Source: Bacteroidales bacterium (GTDB taxonomy: Bacteria > Bacteroidota > Bacteroidia > Bacteroidales > VadinHA17). Taken from it: a stretch of 56,048 nt of DNA. Shown here piece after piece: positions 33,983 to 44,174 of this stretch. Position 1 is the stretch's first letter. Each line of letters opens with the position of its first letter. The stretch lies in NCBI GenBank assembly GCA_003141415.1, contig PLLX01000192.1, forward strand, positions 1 through 56,048, written 5' to 3'. The position numbers and the translations under genes are program-made. A model generated the notes under the pieces. It made no database searches, was not told the origin of the DNA, and saw only the letters and a list, made by a program, of their open reading frames with translations.

Positions 33983-34738
33983 TTATTTATCGATCCATCT
34001 CTTAAATTCAGCAACTTTATCGCGGCTTACAACGAATAAATCACTTTTTTCCTTCTCCTTCAGTGTAAGCTGTAACCTGCTTGAAGAGTAACTGTACATA
34101 AGAGCAATAGCTTCAATATTGACAATACATTCACGGTTAATTCTGAAGAATTTACGAGGATCAAGCAAGGTCTGTAACTGATCGAGAGAATAATCAACCC
34201 CATAATCTTTACCCTGATTATCATTTAGAAAAACACTCCGTTCATTTATGTAAAAATGGCTGATTTCTCCGGCTGGTACCGATTTATACTTTTCACCAAT
34301 TTTAATAAGAAACCTCGATTTATGTTGATTCCTGATCTCAAACATGAGTTGCTTAAAGTCTTTTTTGAATGGATCATTGTCAGCATAAAGTTTTTTAAAT
34401 TTAGCCAGAGCCGATTTAAGCAAACCCTCATCGATTGGTTTCAGGAGATAATCAATACTATTCACCTTGAAGGCCTTAAGTGTATACTCATCGTAAGCAG
34501 TAGTAAAAATTACCGGGATATCTATATTAGCTGTTTCGAAAATTTCAAAACATAGTCCGTCATCGAGCTGGATATCCATCAGGATCAGATCCGGTTGTGG
34601 CTTTTCCTGAAGTCTGTTTATCGCTTCTTCAACAGTTTCAATTACACCCAGGATAGTTATTGAATTATCAATTTTCATTAATAAACTGACTAACCTATCG
34701 GCAGCAGGTTTTTCATTTTCAATTATCAGTATATTCAT
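33983..34738 (-). CDS. LytTR-family response regulator
   Basis: A 251-residue protein. The receiver domain (1-120) has Asp55 in LILMDIQLDD as phospho-acceptor, with TTAYDEYTLKAF and the conserved Lys in DYLLKPID. A C-terminal LytTR DNA-binding domain (about 145-250) has FFRINRECIVNIEAI. It overlaps the kinase gene by one base (TAATG), so the two form a translationally coupled two-component system. Targets are unknown; the neighbouring surface operon and the secreted protein upstream are the nearest candidates. Confidence 0.92.
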   Translation of the reverse strand: MNILIIENEKPAADRLVSLLMKIDNSITILGVIETVEEAINRLQEKPQPDLILMDIQLDDGLCFEIFETANIDIPVIFTTAYDEYTLKAFKVNSIDYLLKPIDEGLLKSALAKFKKLYADNDPFKKDFKQLMFEIRNQHKSRFLIKIGEKYKSVPAGEISHFYINERSVFLNDNQGKDYGVDYSLDQLQTLLDPRKFFRINRECIVNIEAIALMYSYSSSRLQLTLKEKEKSDLFVVSRDKVAEFKRWIDK

Positions 34739-35787
34739 TAAAGCAATGGTATTTTAACAATAAAATCAGTATTTGTTTCTTCAACGATAAGGACTTTCCC
34801 TGTAATAAGATTTACACGTTGAGCAAGATTTTTTAACCCGGTTTGTGTCGAATTTAATTGCGCTGCCATTTTCTGCAGGTTGTTTTTTACAATAACATGA
34901 TTATTTTCAATGTAAATTAAAATTTTCAACGGACTTTCTCTGGTTGCCTTATTATGCTTGATTGAGTTTTCAACAAGAATCTGCAGGGATACCGGCAGAA
35001 TTTCAGAATTATCAGTTTCATCGACTCTTATTCCGAGCTCAATTTTCCCATCATCGCGTATTTGATGTAAGTAAAAATAATCTTCGATAAATGATAATTC
35101 TACTCTAAGCGGTACTTTGTCTTTGGAACTGTTCTCAAGAATATAGCGGTAAATTGATGACAACCTGTGAATAAATTCTTCAGCAACTTCCGGCTGGGTA
35201 ACTATCAATGCCGAAAGTGTATTCAAACTATTAAAAAGGAAATGAGGATTAACCTGGTTCTTTAATGTTTCATTCTGAAAGATAAGTTTTTCCTCTCTTA
35301 GCTTCTGCTCTCTCTTTAAGGAAGCCTGCCATAGCATTATAATAAATATTATAGCACCAAAAGATAATCCTGCAATTGTCGATTTGAACCAGATACGGAT
35401 ACTATAATGAATAAAATTATTAACCACCATCGAAAGATCTTCTCCTTTTATCCAGAATCCTGCATATTGCAAGAGGATAAAGAGGACCATAGAAAACGCC
35501 AGACAACCGGCCAGAAAGATCAAAAACCTGAAAAGCACGATCCGGGTAATTTCCCCGGGACTTCTGTCAAAGTTCAAATCAGCGAATAACCTTGTCCCTA
35601 AATATATGAAGACTTCAAGTTGGACAAATAACATGATAAGAATACCAATTGAGAATGTCCCGCGGGGGGTTCCATATTTCCCTGTTATACCAATAATAAA
35701 AGTCACCAGTAAAGAAAAAATAAGAAAAGTGATGTGCGAAACGGGTTTCCGCAGATTGAGAACATTATAGAGTCCAGGTGTTTTCAT
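34738..35787 (-). CDS. LytS/YehU-type sensor histidine kinase
   Basis: A 349-residue protein with four predicted membrane spans in the first 155 residues and a short coiled segment. The His-kinase motif NPHFLFNSLNTLSALI has His182 as the probable phosphorylated residue. The ATP-binding domain (about 250-349) has VENSIKHN and a late GLKNLAQRVNLI. It pairs with the overlapping LytTR regulator. It has no large extracytoplasmic domain, so the signal is probably sensed in or near the membrane. Confidence 0.92.
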   Translation of the reverse strand: MKTPGLYNVLNLRKPVSHITFLIFSLLVTFIIGITGKYGTPRGTFSIGILIMLFVQLEVFIYLGTRLFADLNFDRSPGEITRIVLFRFLIFLAGCLAFSMVLFILLQYAGFWIKGEDLSMVVNNFIHYSIRIWFKSTIAGLSFGAIIFIIMLWQASLKREQKLREEKLIFQNETLKNQVNPHFLFNSLNTLSALIVTQPEVAEEFIHRLSSIYRYILENSSKDKVPLRVELSFIEDYFYLHQIRDDGKIELGIRVDETDNSEILPVSLQILVENSIKHNKATRESPLKILIYIENNHVIVKNNLQKMAAQLNSTQTGLKNLAQRVNLITGKVLIVEETNTDFIVKIPLL

Positions 35788-35808
35788 CTCAGCAAATTTA
35801 ATGGTTCC

Positions 35809-36654
35809 TTATTGAATTCTCCTGATTTCCAGCTCTCTTATGGTTTTCATAAGAAATTTGTCTTTCATCCCTTTAACCTCAATCTCCTGTATTGTTCCGC
35901 TGTACATATCTGCGTGTTCAATATTCTTGGTTTTAATTGATACCAGAATAGATCCCCAGTACTGTTCAGTTCCCTTTGTCTTGATCATGTCCATGGTTAT
36001 TTCTAACTTATTATCAATTGCATTGAATTCGATTAAAGCGCATAACTGGCCATTTATCTCTGATATCCCCCTCCAGCATAATACTATTTTATTATGAGAA
36101 TAATTCCCAATATCAGCCATATTAAACTCACCTTTTATATCCGGAATTATATAGGGTACATTCAACTTCAATGAGTCATAATAATTCCATGCAAAGATAT
36201 CTGCCGACATCATATCCCATATGAGGTTTCTGGCAAATACGTTTTCAACCGATTTAGGAAAACTCTTAAATGACTTTTCTTCCATCATCTTATCTGAAGG
36301 AATATATCTGAAGTTTTCCATATATTCCTGTTTTGTTCCGGTAGGGAAAGCATCAGAAAAATTGTTTGACGATGAGATATAAACATTATTCCACATAGAA
36401 CTATCGCCTGGCAGCCCTCGTGTATAATCGCCGGAAACCATGGTTTTTCCTGTAAAATTCCCGTATAGATCCCGGTTTGTATAGATAGCAGTCATCCTGT
36501 ATTTCTGTACTGTTTTAGCCATTTGGACTTTCGGCAGTTCACTTAAATACTTCTTTTCAACTGCTCTTTCGCTTTGACCTTTTGCAATAGAAGGTACAAT
36601 AATCAGCAGGCTTATAAGTATTCCCGCACAACCTGAATTCAATTTCTTTTTCAT
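35809..36654 (-). CDS. secreted hypothetical protein
   Basis: A 281-residue protein with a signal peptide (about 1-26, ending IAKGQ). The body is predicted beta-rich, with no catalytic motif I can name. It loosely resembles GLPGLI-type Bacteroidota proteins but lacks that motif. It lies 21 bases upstream of the sensor kinase on the same strand, so it probably shares the transcript and may be sensed by, or report to, the kinase. Confidence 0.6.
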   Translation of the reverse strand: MKKKLNSGCAGILISLLIIVPSIAKGQSERAVEKKYLSELPKVQMAKTVQKYRMTAIYTNRDLYGNFTGKTMVSGDYTRGLPGDSSMWNNVYISSSNNFSDAFPTGTKQEYMENFRYIPSDKMMEEKSFKSFPKSVENVFARNLIWDMMSADIFAWNYYDSLKLNVPYIIPDIKGEFNMADIGNYSHNKIVLCWRGISEINGQLCALIEFNAIDNKLEITMDMIKTKGTEQYWGSILVSIKTKNIEHADMYSGTIQEIEVKGMKDKFLMKTIRELEIRRIQ

Positions 36655-36811
36655 AGTATTAATTTTTAAAGTTAGATATCAAATTAAGATCAAAGGAAAA
36701 GCAGACCGGCACCTAAAAAAAATATATTATGCAGAGTGGTCAGAATATCTAGCTGAATGGTAGAATATGATGATTCAACCGGAAGCCCCTCAGGTCAGAT
36801 TTAAATTATGT

Positions 36812-39253
36812 TTATTTAATTACATCTATTTCCAGTGTTGTTCCCTTCAATCCAGGTGAAGACAATTTAATTTCAGCCTTCCCGGGCTTATCAAGCGATT
36901 GTAGATATATCAGCAATTTTCCATGATAAGCATGCTGCTTATTATCCTTATAATACTCGATATTCTTTGGATTCGAATCTTCCATTCCAAGAATTCTTGC
37001 AGGACCGGTTACTTCACAAGTTATCTCATTCTCAGCGGAATAGACAACATTACCAGCCTCATCGCAGAGAGCCAAAAAGATATTTGTAAGATCATGTAGG
37101 TCAGCTTTCAGATTTATAACATCACTTTTTGCAACAATCCTTACCGGTTTGCCGGTTGTATTCAATTCATATGATGTCAGCTCTTTACCGGATATCCGTG
37201 CAACAGCTCTCAATTTACCCTCCTCAAATGGCACTTCCCAGGTGATAGTCCTGTTTTTAAAATCTGCCATCTTTTTAATACCTAGCGACCTGTTATTCAG
37301 GAATAATTCAACTTCTTCGCAATTTGTAAAAACATTAACTATTACTTGTTGTCCCGGTTTCCAGTTCCACACAGGATCGACCATTTTATGTGCCCATAAA
37401 TCAGCTGCATCATCTTCTGTTAAATGATCGGTTGTTCCGATAAAAACCATCGGTTTGTTGCTCCACAAGCTCTGACGAAAATAAAATTCCGGCTTCTTGT
37501 TTCCGGCAAGATCTATAATCCCGGAGGTGCTGTGCCGACTTGGGAATTGTCCTGCTTCACCCATATATTCAAACCCGGTCCAAAGAAACTGTCCGAGTAC
37601 GTAATCGTTACCGTCAACAGCCTCCCATGCTTCAAGGCTCATCCCGTTTTCACTCCCGTAAATGATACGCTTAGGATATTTCTGATGATCAGCAGCATAC
37701 CGGAATTCCTGATAATTATATCCGGTCACATCAAGCGCTCCGGCATAACCCGATTCATTAGACATTAAAACTGAAGCCAGACCGGCAGTAACTGGTCTTG
37801 ATGTATCTATTTGTTTTATTACACCAACAAGTTCCTTCGCTATTTCACCCAAACGGTCAGCATTTGGCAGTTTTGCATCATACTTTGCCCACGACTGAGG
37901 ATTCGCTTCGGTGTTCAGAACCGGATGCGTATACGGATCATTTGGATAGTCTATTTCGTTTCCAATGCTCCACATGATAATCGAAGGATGATTACGATCT
38001 CTCATAATCATATCCTTCAGGTCAGTTTTGGCCCAATCTTTAAAATTTTCCGAATATCCGTCTTTCCCCGGGATTCCTACATTCCAACCCTCAATCCATT
38101 TTCTCTTAGGAAGTTCCCATTCATCGAAAGCTTCGCCGATAACAAGAAATCCCTTTTCATCGCAAAGTTCAAGGAAATCAGATGAGAAAGGATTATGGCT
38201 TGTCCGGATTGCATTACAACCTGCCTCTTTTAGTATGTTTAACCTTCTTTCGATCACCTTGCGGGGAACTGCGGAACCGAGTGTTCCTGCATCATGGTGC
38301 ATGCATATTCCTTTCAGTTTCATGTTCTTGCCATTAAGAAAAAATCCTTTGTCCGCATCAAACCTGATACTTCGGAAACCCACATGGGTGCTCTGACTGT
38401 CAAGCATATCACTGTCCTGCACTACTGTAATCAATGAATAAAGGTTAGGATTATCTATGTCCCATAGTTTTGGACCATAAATATCCATATTCTGAGAAAT
38501 GATCCTGGAGGAAGAACCATCCATTGATATTTTTTGTGTTGCTTTTTTCACGGTATCTGCCGCATATAACAAATAATTTGAAACTGTTATCTCAGATTTT
38601 TTTCCTGATTCATTTATAACGCTGACTTCAATATTGAGTGAGGCTTTTTCAGCAGATACATCTTTCGTTACAGTTGAAATGCCCCATTGCTTAATATGTA
38701 ATGGAGAGGTTAAAATAAGTTTAACATCGCGATAAATACCCGAACCTGTATACCAGCGCGAATCTCCATATTTTGAATGGTCCACTTTGACAGCTATGAG
38801 ATTTTCTTTCCCCGGTTTAATGTAAGGGGTTAAATCGTATTGAAATGAGATATATCCGTTCGGCCTTTTACCCAGATAGGTTCCATTAATCCAGACTTCA
38901 CTATTGTTGTAAATGCCATCAAAACTGATAAATACTTTACGGTTTTTCTCATTGGCAGAAATTGTGAAAGATTTACGATACCATCCGATACCTCCTGGTA
39001 AATATCCTGTGGAACTTGAAAATTTTTTATTGAAATGACCTTCAATGCTCCAGTCGTGAGGGAGATCCAATTTACGCCAGCCCAAATCATTCAATCCAGG
39101 ATCCTGGCCATTGGCTATGTCACCTTTGCAAAATTTCCAGTCGAAATTAAAATTCTGTACCTCCCTGCCTGATGGTTGTCCATAGACATTGTTGTTTTTT
39201 AATACTGCTATAGTCAGCAATAACAGTATAATTACTAATTTCCCTGGTTTCAT
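36812..39253 (-). CDS. glycoside hydrolase family 2 (beta-galactosidase-like), exported
   Basis: An 813-residue protein with a signal peptide (about 1-25, VYGQ). A GH2 sugar-binding domain (FDWKFCKGD, LPHDWSIEG, GGIGWYRKSF, FDGIYNNSEVWING), an immunoglobulin-like domain, then the catalytic barrel with RTSHNP and MWSIGNE. Glu433 should be the acid/base and Glu535 (YGSENG) the nucleophile. C-terminal DUF4982-like and Ig-like domains follow. Family members cleave terminal beta-galactosides or related sugars. No SusC/SusD genes are nearby, so the substrate is open. It stands alone, with 157 bases to the next gene on the same strand. Confidence 0.92.
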   Translation of the reverse strand: MKPGKLVIILLLLTIAVLKNNNVYGQPSGREVQNFNFDWKFCKGDIANGQDPGLNDLGWRKLDLPHDWSIEGHFNKKFSSSTGYLPGGIGWYRKSFTISANEKNRKVFISFDGIYNNSEVWINGTYLGKRPNGYISFQYDLTPYIKPGKENLIAVKVDHSKYGDSRWYTGSGIYRDVKLILTSPLHIKQWGISTVTKDVSAEKASLNIEVSVINESGKKSEITVSNYLLYAADTVKKATQKISMDGSSSRIISQNMDIYGPKLWDIDNPNLYSLITVVQDSDMLDSQSTHVGFRSIRFDADKGFFLNGKNMKLKGICMHHDAGTLGSAVPRKVIERRLNILKEAGCNAIRTSHNPFSSDFLELCDEKGFLVIGEAFDEWELPKRKWIEGWNVGIPGKDGYSENFKDWAKTDLKDMIMRDRNHPSIIMWSIGNEIDYPNDPYTHPVLNTEANPQSWAKYDAKLPNADRLGEIAKELVGVIKQIDTSRPVTAGLASVLMSNESGYAGALDVTGYNYQEFRYAADHQKYPKRIIYGSENGMSLEAWEAVDGNDYVLGQFLWTGFEYMGEAGQFPSRHSTSGIIDLAGNKKPEFYFRQSLWSNKPMVFIGTTDHLTEDDAADLWAHKMVDPVWNWKPGQQVIVNVFTNCEEVELFLNNRSLGIKKMADFKNRTITWEVPFEEGKLRAVARISGKELTSYELNTTGKPVRIVAKSDVINLKADLHDLTNIFLALCDEAGNVVYSAENEITCEVTGPARILGMEDSNPKNIEYYKDNKQHAYHGKLLIYLQSLDKPGKAEIKLSSPGLKGTTLEIDVIK

Positions 39254-39660
39254 ACTTATACTTTAAATTTAAATAATTATCAAAAATACTGAAAAAGAAC
39301 CACTTCAGGATTGAGAAATTTTTTCCCGCCTGATGATTTAACTTATTTCATTTGAATTTAAATATTTTAATCTTTATCCTTTCAGGTCTATTTAAATGAT
39401 CTTGGTAAATAATTAATAATAAGCAGGTTTACACAACATGACCATTATCTGATCTTTGCCCGGCAGCTCCATCAGATGAGGGTCATATTGCCCGGGCATT
39501 GGCAATAATCCGGAGAATAGCAAGTTATTATCTATATCTTGTTATATGTGCTATGTTTGTTCCGGATTGGACAGAAATAAAATTTATTTAACCAATGATA
39601 ATAAAGAAATAGTTTTTTATAACTTCGGTACTTAGGAACGCTGAATTTCGCAGCTAATTT
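39254..39660. other. intergenic region with an inverted repeat
   Basis: Divergent promoter region between the GH2 gene and the ABC transporter. 39438-39453 (ATGACCATTATCTGAT) pairs with 39471-39486 at 13 of 16 positions around a GC-rich loop, and TTGCC...GGCAA follows at 39488-39505. Nothing else seen. Confidence 0.45.
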
Positions 39661-42600
39661 ATGAGTGAGGAGATTCTAAAGGCATTAATGGAATTATTTG
39701 CCCTGATTGTAAAGCAGGACAGGGGGATTCTTTTGAAGGAACGCGAGTATGTTTCAGGCTTTCTGAATAAACAACTTACCAGGGAAACCGTTCAGGAATA
39801 TCTTGCCCTGTTTGATGAGCATGCCGGCCCTGTTATGGAACAATTAATGCTTAAAGAGCCATCCGCCCCATCTGTAAAAGATTCTGTAAAGATCCTTGGT
39901 ATATGCAAAAAGATCAACCGTACTCTTAACCAGGAACAGAAGGTAGTCGTTTTGATGCGGCTTTATGAACTTGTTAATACTGACCGGCAGTTTACACTTC
40001 AGAGGATGAATATAATAAATACAGTCGCTGAAGTGTTCAAAATATCGGTAACAGAATTTGCAGCAATCGAACAATTCGTGAAAAATGATAATTCCGAAGA
40101 TCTGAATAATTCTGCAATTCTGGTTCTCACACCAGGAGACGAAAAGTGTGATTTGTGCAGAAAAATGCTTACCGGTTATCAGAATACAAAAATAATCATT
40201 CTGAGAGTAGCAAGTGTTGACCTTTATTTTGTAAAGTATATATCAAATGATCAGTTATATCTTAATGGTTTGCCGATAAGATCAGATCAGGTCTATACCT
40301 TTGCCAAGGGAGGCTCAATAAAATCACAACAAGGACATTCTATCTACTATAGCGACATCAGTTCAAGTTTCCTCTCTGATATAATAATCCATAAAATTTC
40401 ATTCACAGTCGAAAATCTCACCTATCAATTCAGGGAGGGTCATGCAGCAGTAGATAATGTAAGTTTCTCAGTTGAGGAGGGAAAGCTTATCGGAATAATG
40501 GGTGCAAGCGGTTCGGGAAAGACAACATTAATGAACCTGATGATTGGAATTCAGAAACCATCCTCAGGCAGTGTAAAGATAAACGGATTAGATGTTGGAA
40601 GGGAAAATAAAGGACTCGAGGGTGTTTTTGGATATGTACCTCAGGATGACTTGCTTATCGAAGATCTGACAGTATTTGAAAATCTTTTTTATGCAGCTTG
40701 TCAGTGCTTCAGTGATAAAACCAGGAAGGAAATAGGTGAACTGGTTGATCACACTTTGTCAAATCTGGGTTTGCTGGAAAAAAGAGAATTAAAAGTAGGT
40801 TCTCCGTTTAATAAGGTAATCAGTGGCGGACAGCGAAAAAGGTTGAATATTGCATTGGAACTGATCAGGGAACCATTGGTTTTGTTTCTTGATGAACCAA
40901 CATCCGGACTATCCTCAAGAGATTCAGAAAACCTGATGGACCTTCTGCGTGACCTTACACTTAAAGGGAAACTGGTATTTACTGTCATTCATCAACCATC
41001 GTCGGAGATATTCAAGATGTTTGATAAAGTTGTTATCCTCGATCAGGGGGGTTGTATGGCATATTTTGGTAATCCGGTCGATTCTGTGATTTACTTTAAA
41101 ACCCTCGATGCCCAGATCAACTCAAATCAGGGAGAATGCCCGTCGTGCGGGAATGTGAATCCCGAAACCATCTTTAATATTATTGAAACGCAGGTTGTAG
41201 ACGAGTTCGGAAAATATACTGAAAAACGGAAAGTCAAACCAAATGAATGGTCAAATGCATTTAATTCTAAGCAGCCTTTTGTACAAGTTCCTGAAATTAA
41301 AGAGCCTCCACATAAAAATCTCCAGAGACCCAGCCTGTTGAAACAATTCCGGATCTATTTTTCCAGAGATCTCAAGAGTAAAATTTCAAATCGTCAATAT
41401 GTTCTGCTAACATTGCTTGAAGCTCCGATCCTGGGATTTATTCTCTCATTCATTATAAGGTATATTCCTGACCCTGATTCTAATGTTTACATTTTTTCGG
41501 AAAATGAAAATATCCCTATTTACATTTTTATGAGCCTGATCGTTGCCCTTTTCCTGGGTTTGACAATCAGTGCGGAAGAGATTTTCCGCGACAGGAAAAT
41601 ACTTAAAAGAGAGCAATTCCTTAATCTTAGCCGTAACAGCTATCTTCTTTCAAAAGTCGCAATTCTTATATTTATTTCTTCTATACAGATGCTGCTTTTT
41701 GTTTCAATTGCCAATCCGGTTCTTGGAATAAAAGGGTTGTATTTCCATTACTGGCTGGCATTATTTACAACAGCATTTTGTGCCAATATGATTGGGCTGA
41801 ATATATCAGCATCTTTTAATTCGGCCATTACGATATACATTGTTATACCACTTTTGATTATCCCGATGATGGTACTCAGCGGAGCTATGTTCTCCTTTGA
41901 CAAACTGAACAGGAAAATAGGCAATGTTGATAAAGTGCCCCTTATTGCTGAATTGATGCCCACAAGGTGGACTTATGAAGCGCTAATTGTGACTCAGTTT
42001 AAAGATAACAAATACAGTCAGACTCAATTTACAAAGAAAGGTGAGACATTTTATGAACTTCAAAAGGAAATCAGTGAGGCTGACTTCAATAAGGTTCATA
42101 GAATTAAAGCTTTACGTGATGCTCTCGAGACTACTCTGTTTGAATTCAGGAGTAACCCTAAAAACATCGGCAACAACGAAGATCTTCTTATAAAAAAAAC
42201 TACCCGTAAGTTCAGTAAACTCCTGCTTCTCAAAAATGAATTGGAAAAAATGGCTGCAGTCTATCATATTCCTTCATTCTATTATATTTCGGATCTGACA
42301 CCATATGAATTCAATCCCGGAGTTGCTGATTCCCTTACAAAATATCTCAACAGACTCGACAAGACATGCAGCAGAATTTCTAATTCAGCAAGCGACAGGA
42401 GAGATATTTTTTACAATATGAATGATTTAAAGCTGAAGAAACTTGAGGATGATTATTATAATTATAAACTTCTTGAAATTGTAACCAAGCCTTATGAACG
42501 GAAAAAAATTCTTGTTTATAATAACTCTCTAGTACAGAATACTGATCCTATATATCTTGACCCTTACAAGAGAGGATTCTTTGATTTCAGAACACATTTT

Positions 42601-42759
42601 TATGCCCCTTCAAAATATATTTTTGGATTAAAAACTGATACCTTTGTGTTTAATATTTCGTTCGTCCTCCTTAGCTCAATCTTTTTTTATCTGACGCTTT
42701 ATTTTGATTTGCTAGGCAGAGCAGTTAGGTTTTTCGAAAATTTAAAATTCCGAAATTAG
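39661..42759 (+). CDS. ABCG-type transporter with TerB-like and FHA-like N-terminal domains
   Basis: A 1032-residue protein. Residues about 1-140 resemble the TerB-like helical domain and about 155-240 an FHA-like fold. The ATPase domain follows, with Walker A GASGSGKTT (281-289), signature ISGGQRKR (387-394) and Walker B LVLFLDEP (Asp411, Glu412). About six C-terminal membrane spans of the ABC2 type lie on each side of a large insertion rich in charged residues (about 780-970). ATPase-before-permease in one chain is the ABCG/White order. What it moves is unknown; two exported proteins lie downstream in the same direction. Confidence 0.88.
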   Translation: MSEEILKALMELFALIVKQDRGILLKEREYVSGFLNKQLTRETVQEYLALFDEHAGPVMEQLMLKEPSAPSVKDSVKILGICKKINRTLNQEQKVVVLMRLYELVNTDRQFTLQRMNIINTVAEVFKISVTEFAAIEQFVKNDNSEDLNNSAILVLTPGDEKCDLCRKMLTGYQNTKIIILRVASVDLYFVKYISNDQLYLNGLPIRSDQVYTFAKGGSIKSQQGHSIYYSDISSSFLSDIIIHKISFTVENLTYQFREGHAAVDNVSFSVEEGKLIGIMGASGSGKTTLMNLMIGIQKPSSGSVKINGLDVGRENKGLEGVFGYVPQDDLLIEDLTVFENLFYAACQCFSDKTRKEIGELVDHTLSNLGLLEKRELKVGSPFNKVISGGQRKRLNIALELIREPLVLFLDEPTSGLSSRDSENLMDLLRDLTLKGKLVFTVIHQPSSEIFKMFDKVVILDQGGCMAYFGNPVDSVIYFKTLDAQINSNQGECPSCGNVNPETIFNIIETQVVDEFGKYTEKRKVKPNEWSNAFNSKQPFVQVPEIKEPPHKNLQRPSLLKQFRIYFSRDLKSKISNRQYVLLTLLEAPILGFILSFIIRYIPDPDSNVYIFSENENIPIYIFMSLIVALFLGLTISAEEIFRDRKILKREQFLNLSRNSYLLSKVAILIFISSIQMLLFVSIANPVLGIKGLYFHYWLALFTTAFCANMIGLNISASFNSAITIYIVIPLLIIPMMVLSGAMFSFDKLNRKIGNVDKVPLIAELMPTRWTYEALIVTQFKDNKYSQTQFTKKGETFYELQKEISEADFNKVHRIKALRDALETTLFEFRSNPKNIGNNEDLLIKKTTRKFSKLLLLKNELEKMAAVYHIPSFYYISDLTPYEFNPGVADSLTKYLNRLDKTCSRISNSASDRRDIFYNMNDLKLKKLEDDYYNYKLLEIVTKPYERKKILVYNNSLVQNTDPIYLDPYKRGFFDFRTHFYAPSKYIFGLKTDTFVFNISFVLLSSIFFYLTLYFDLLGRAVRFFENLKFRN

Positions 42760-42790
42760 TTTTTTAATAGATTGTTAATAAGTTTTTTTG

Positions 42791-42798
42791 TATTTTTG
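42791..42798 (+). promoter_or_regulatory. -7-type promoter box before the lipoprotein gene
   Basis: TATTTTTG at 42791-42798 matches the Bacteroidota -7 box 24 bases before the ATG. A -33 TTG at the right distance is not evident. It suggests that the two genes after the transporter can be transcribed on their own. Confidence 0.35.
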
Positions 42799-42821
42799 TT
42801 TTAACTTACCCATCATCCTAA

Positions 42822-43733
42822 ATGAAAGGAAAAGTACTATCATTACTTATTATCGTGTTTTTTGGTTTCTCATGCAGGAATTCAAAAAGCAAAACATCTG
42901 AGTTCGTATTTCCACAATCTGATTCAATTCCTGTTTCGGAAGTTGAAAAATTAAGTCCTGAAGCAATTGCTGATATCTCAAAGAATATTTCATCACCTGT
43001 TGAGATTGCAAATCTATTGCAGACACTCCAGGTTCCTTTTTCTCAGAACTACCTTGCTGAATCAATTGATGCCAACAGACAAAGCACAAATTTTGATAAG
43101 GCACTTAAACTGGGTATTCTTGGGGCTGATCTGGGGTATCTGAATATGTACGAAAAAACAGGTTCTTCCCTTGATGTACTCTCATCGATAAGGAAAATTG
43201 CTGAGGATATTAAAGTCGGTCAGTTTTTTGATTTCGAAGCAATAAAAAGACTGTCAAAGAATAAATCAAACCTTGACTCTCTCCTTTTCATTTCAGTCGA
43301 TTCATATAATAAAATAGATAATTATTTACGTAGTAATGATCGGGGTCAACTTTCAGCTCTTATGATCATTGGGGTTTGGATCGAGGGCCAATACCTGGCA
43401 ACTCAGGTTGTGAACGTCTATCCCAATAAGATGCTTAGTGACAGGATCGGAGAGCAGAAAATAATTTTAAATGATCTTCTGCTTCTTATCAGTCCCTACT
43501 GCAACCGCGATGCGGAATTCACCAGTCTTTGCAAAGATATGCAGGATATTAAAGATAAATATCGTGACATAAGAATTACTTACACTCAGGGAGATCCTGT
43601 AAGTGTGGAAAAAGATGGCGGTCTGACAATTAAACAGACCGAAACAAGTGTCGTCACGATGTCTAAAGAACAACTAAAAGGTGTTATCGAAATTACCAAG
43701 AATATCAGGGACCGGCTAATTTTAAATAATTAG
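42822..43733 (+). CDS. hypothetical lipoprotein
   Basis: A 303-residue protein with a lipobox (GFSC, Cys about 18). The rest is mostly predicted helix and rich in Lys, Asp and Ser, with no motif I recognise. It follows the ABC transporter by 62 bases and the next gene by one base, so an operon is likely and a role with the transporter or envelope possible. Confidence 0.7.
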   Translation: MKGKVLSLLIIVFFGFSCRNSKSKTSEFVFPQSDSIPVSEVEKLSPEAIADISKNISSPVEIANLLQTLQVPFSQNYLAESIDANRQSTNFDKALKLGILGADLGYLNMYEKTGSSLDVLSSIRKIAEDIKVGQFFDFEAIKRLSKNKSNLDSLLFISVDSYNKIDNYLRSNDRGQLSALMIIGVWIEGQYLATQVVNVYPNKMLSDRIGEQKIILNDLLLLISPYCNRDAEFTSLCKDMQDIKDKYRDIRITYTQGDPVSVEKDGGLTIKQTETSVVTMSKEQLKGVIEITKNIRDRLILNN

Positions 43734-43734
43734 A

Positions 43735-44169
43735 ATGAAAAAGACCATTATAACTCTGACCATTTTATTTACTTTCGGGTTCCTGTCATTTGGACAGGTC
43801 ACAGATCCCTTGATAAGTAACTGTGCTATAAATGCCGGGGCCAACGCCAAATACCTGAAAGATTTCAGGATACAGCTCGGGAAAGCCGGAGCTCAGAATG
43901 ACTTAAGGTTCAAAGCTAATATGTCGCTCTGGAAGAATACCAAATACCGGTTTACAATGTGCAATGCAGAGAATTCCAAAGGTCAGCTGATCCTCGCAAT
44001 TAAAGATGACACCAATAAACTAATCCTCTCTTCATTCAATAAGAAAACCGGTAAAATATTTTCTTATGTTGATTTTGAATGCCAGAAAAGTGGAATCTAT
44101 CAGATAAGTTATGACTTCACAAACGGACAGCAGGGATCAGGTGTCGGAGTAGTCTCAATGATAAAGTAA
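43735..44169 (+). CDS. small secreted hypothetical protein
   Basis: A 144-residue protein with a signal peptide (about 1-20, SFGQ). The predicted beta-sandwich holds three Cys in the mature part (NCAIN, MCNAEN, FECQK) and an end QISYDFTNGQQGSGVGVVSMI. Similar short proteins exist in Bacteroidota without assigned function. Its start is one base after the preceding stop, so the two are coupled. Confidence 0.7.
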   Translation: MKKTIITLTILFTFGFLSFGQVTDPLISNCAINAGANAKYLKDFRIQLGKAGAQNDLRFKANMSLWKNTKYRFTMCNAENSKGQLILAIKDDTNKLILSSFNKKTGKIFSYVDFECQKSGIYQISYDFTNGQQGSGVGVVSMIK

Positions 44170-44174
44170 TCACA

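Noticed and set aside
35809-36654. Firm assignment to the GLPGLI family
   Set aside because: The defining motif is not present; left as a secreted hypothetical protein.
37149-38396. Several plus-strand frames of 90-124 codons
   Set aside because: They lie antisense to the GH2 gene, which has intact motifs throughout; they are shadows.
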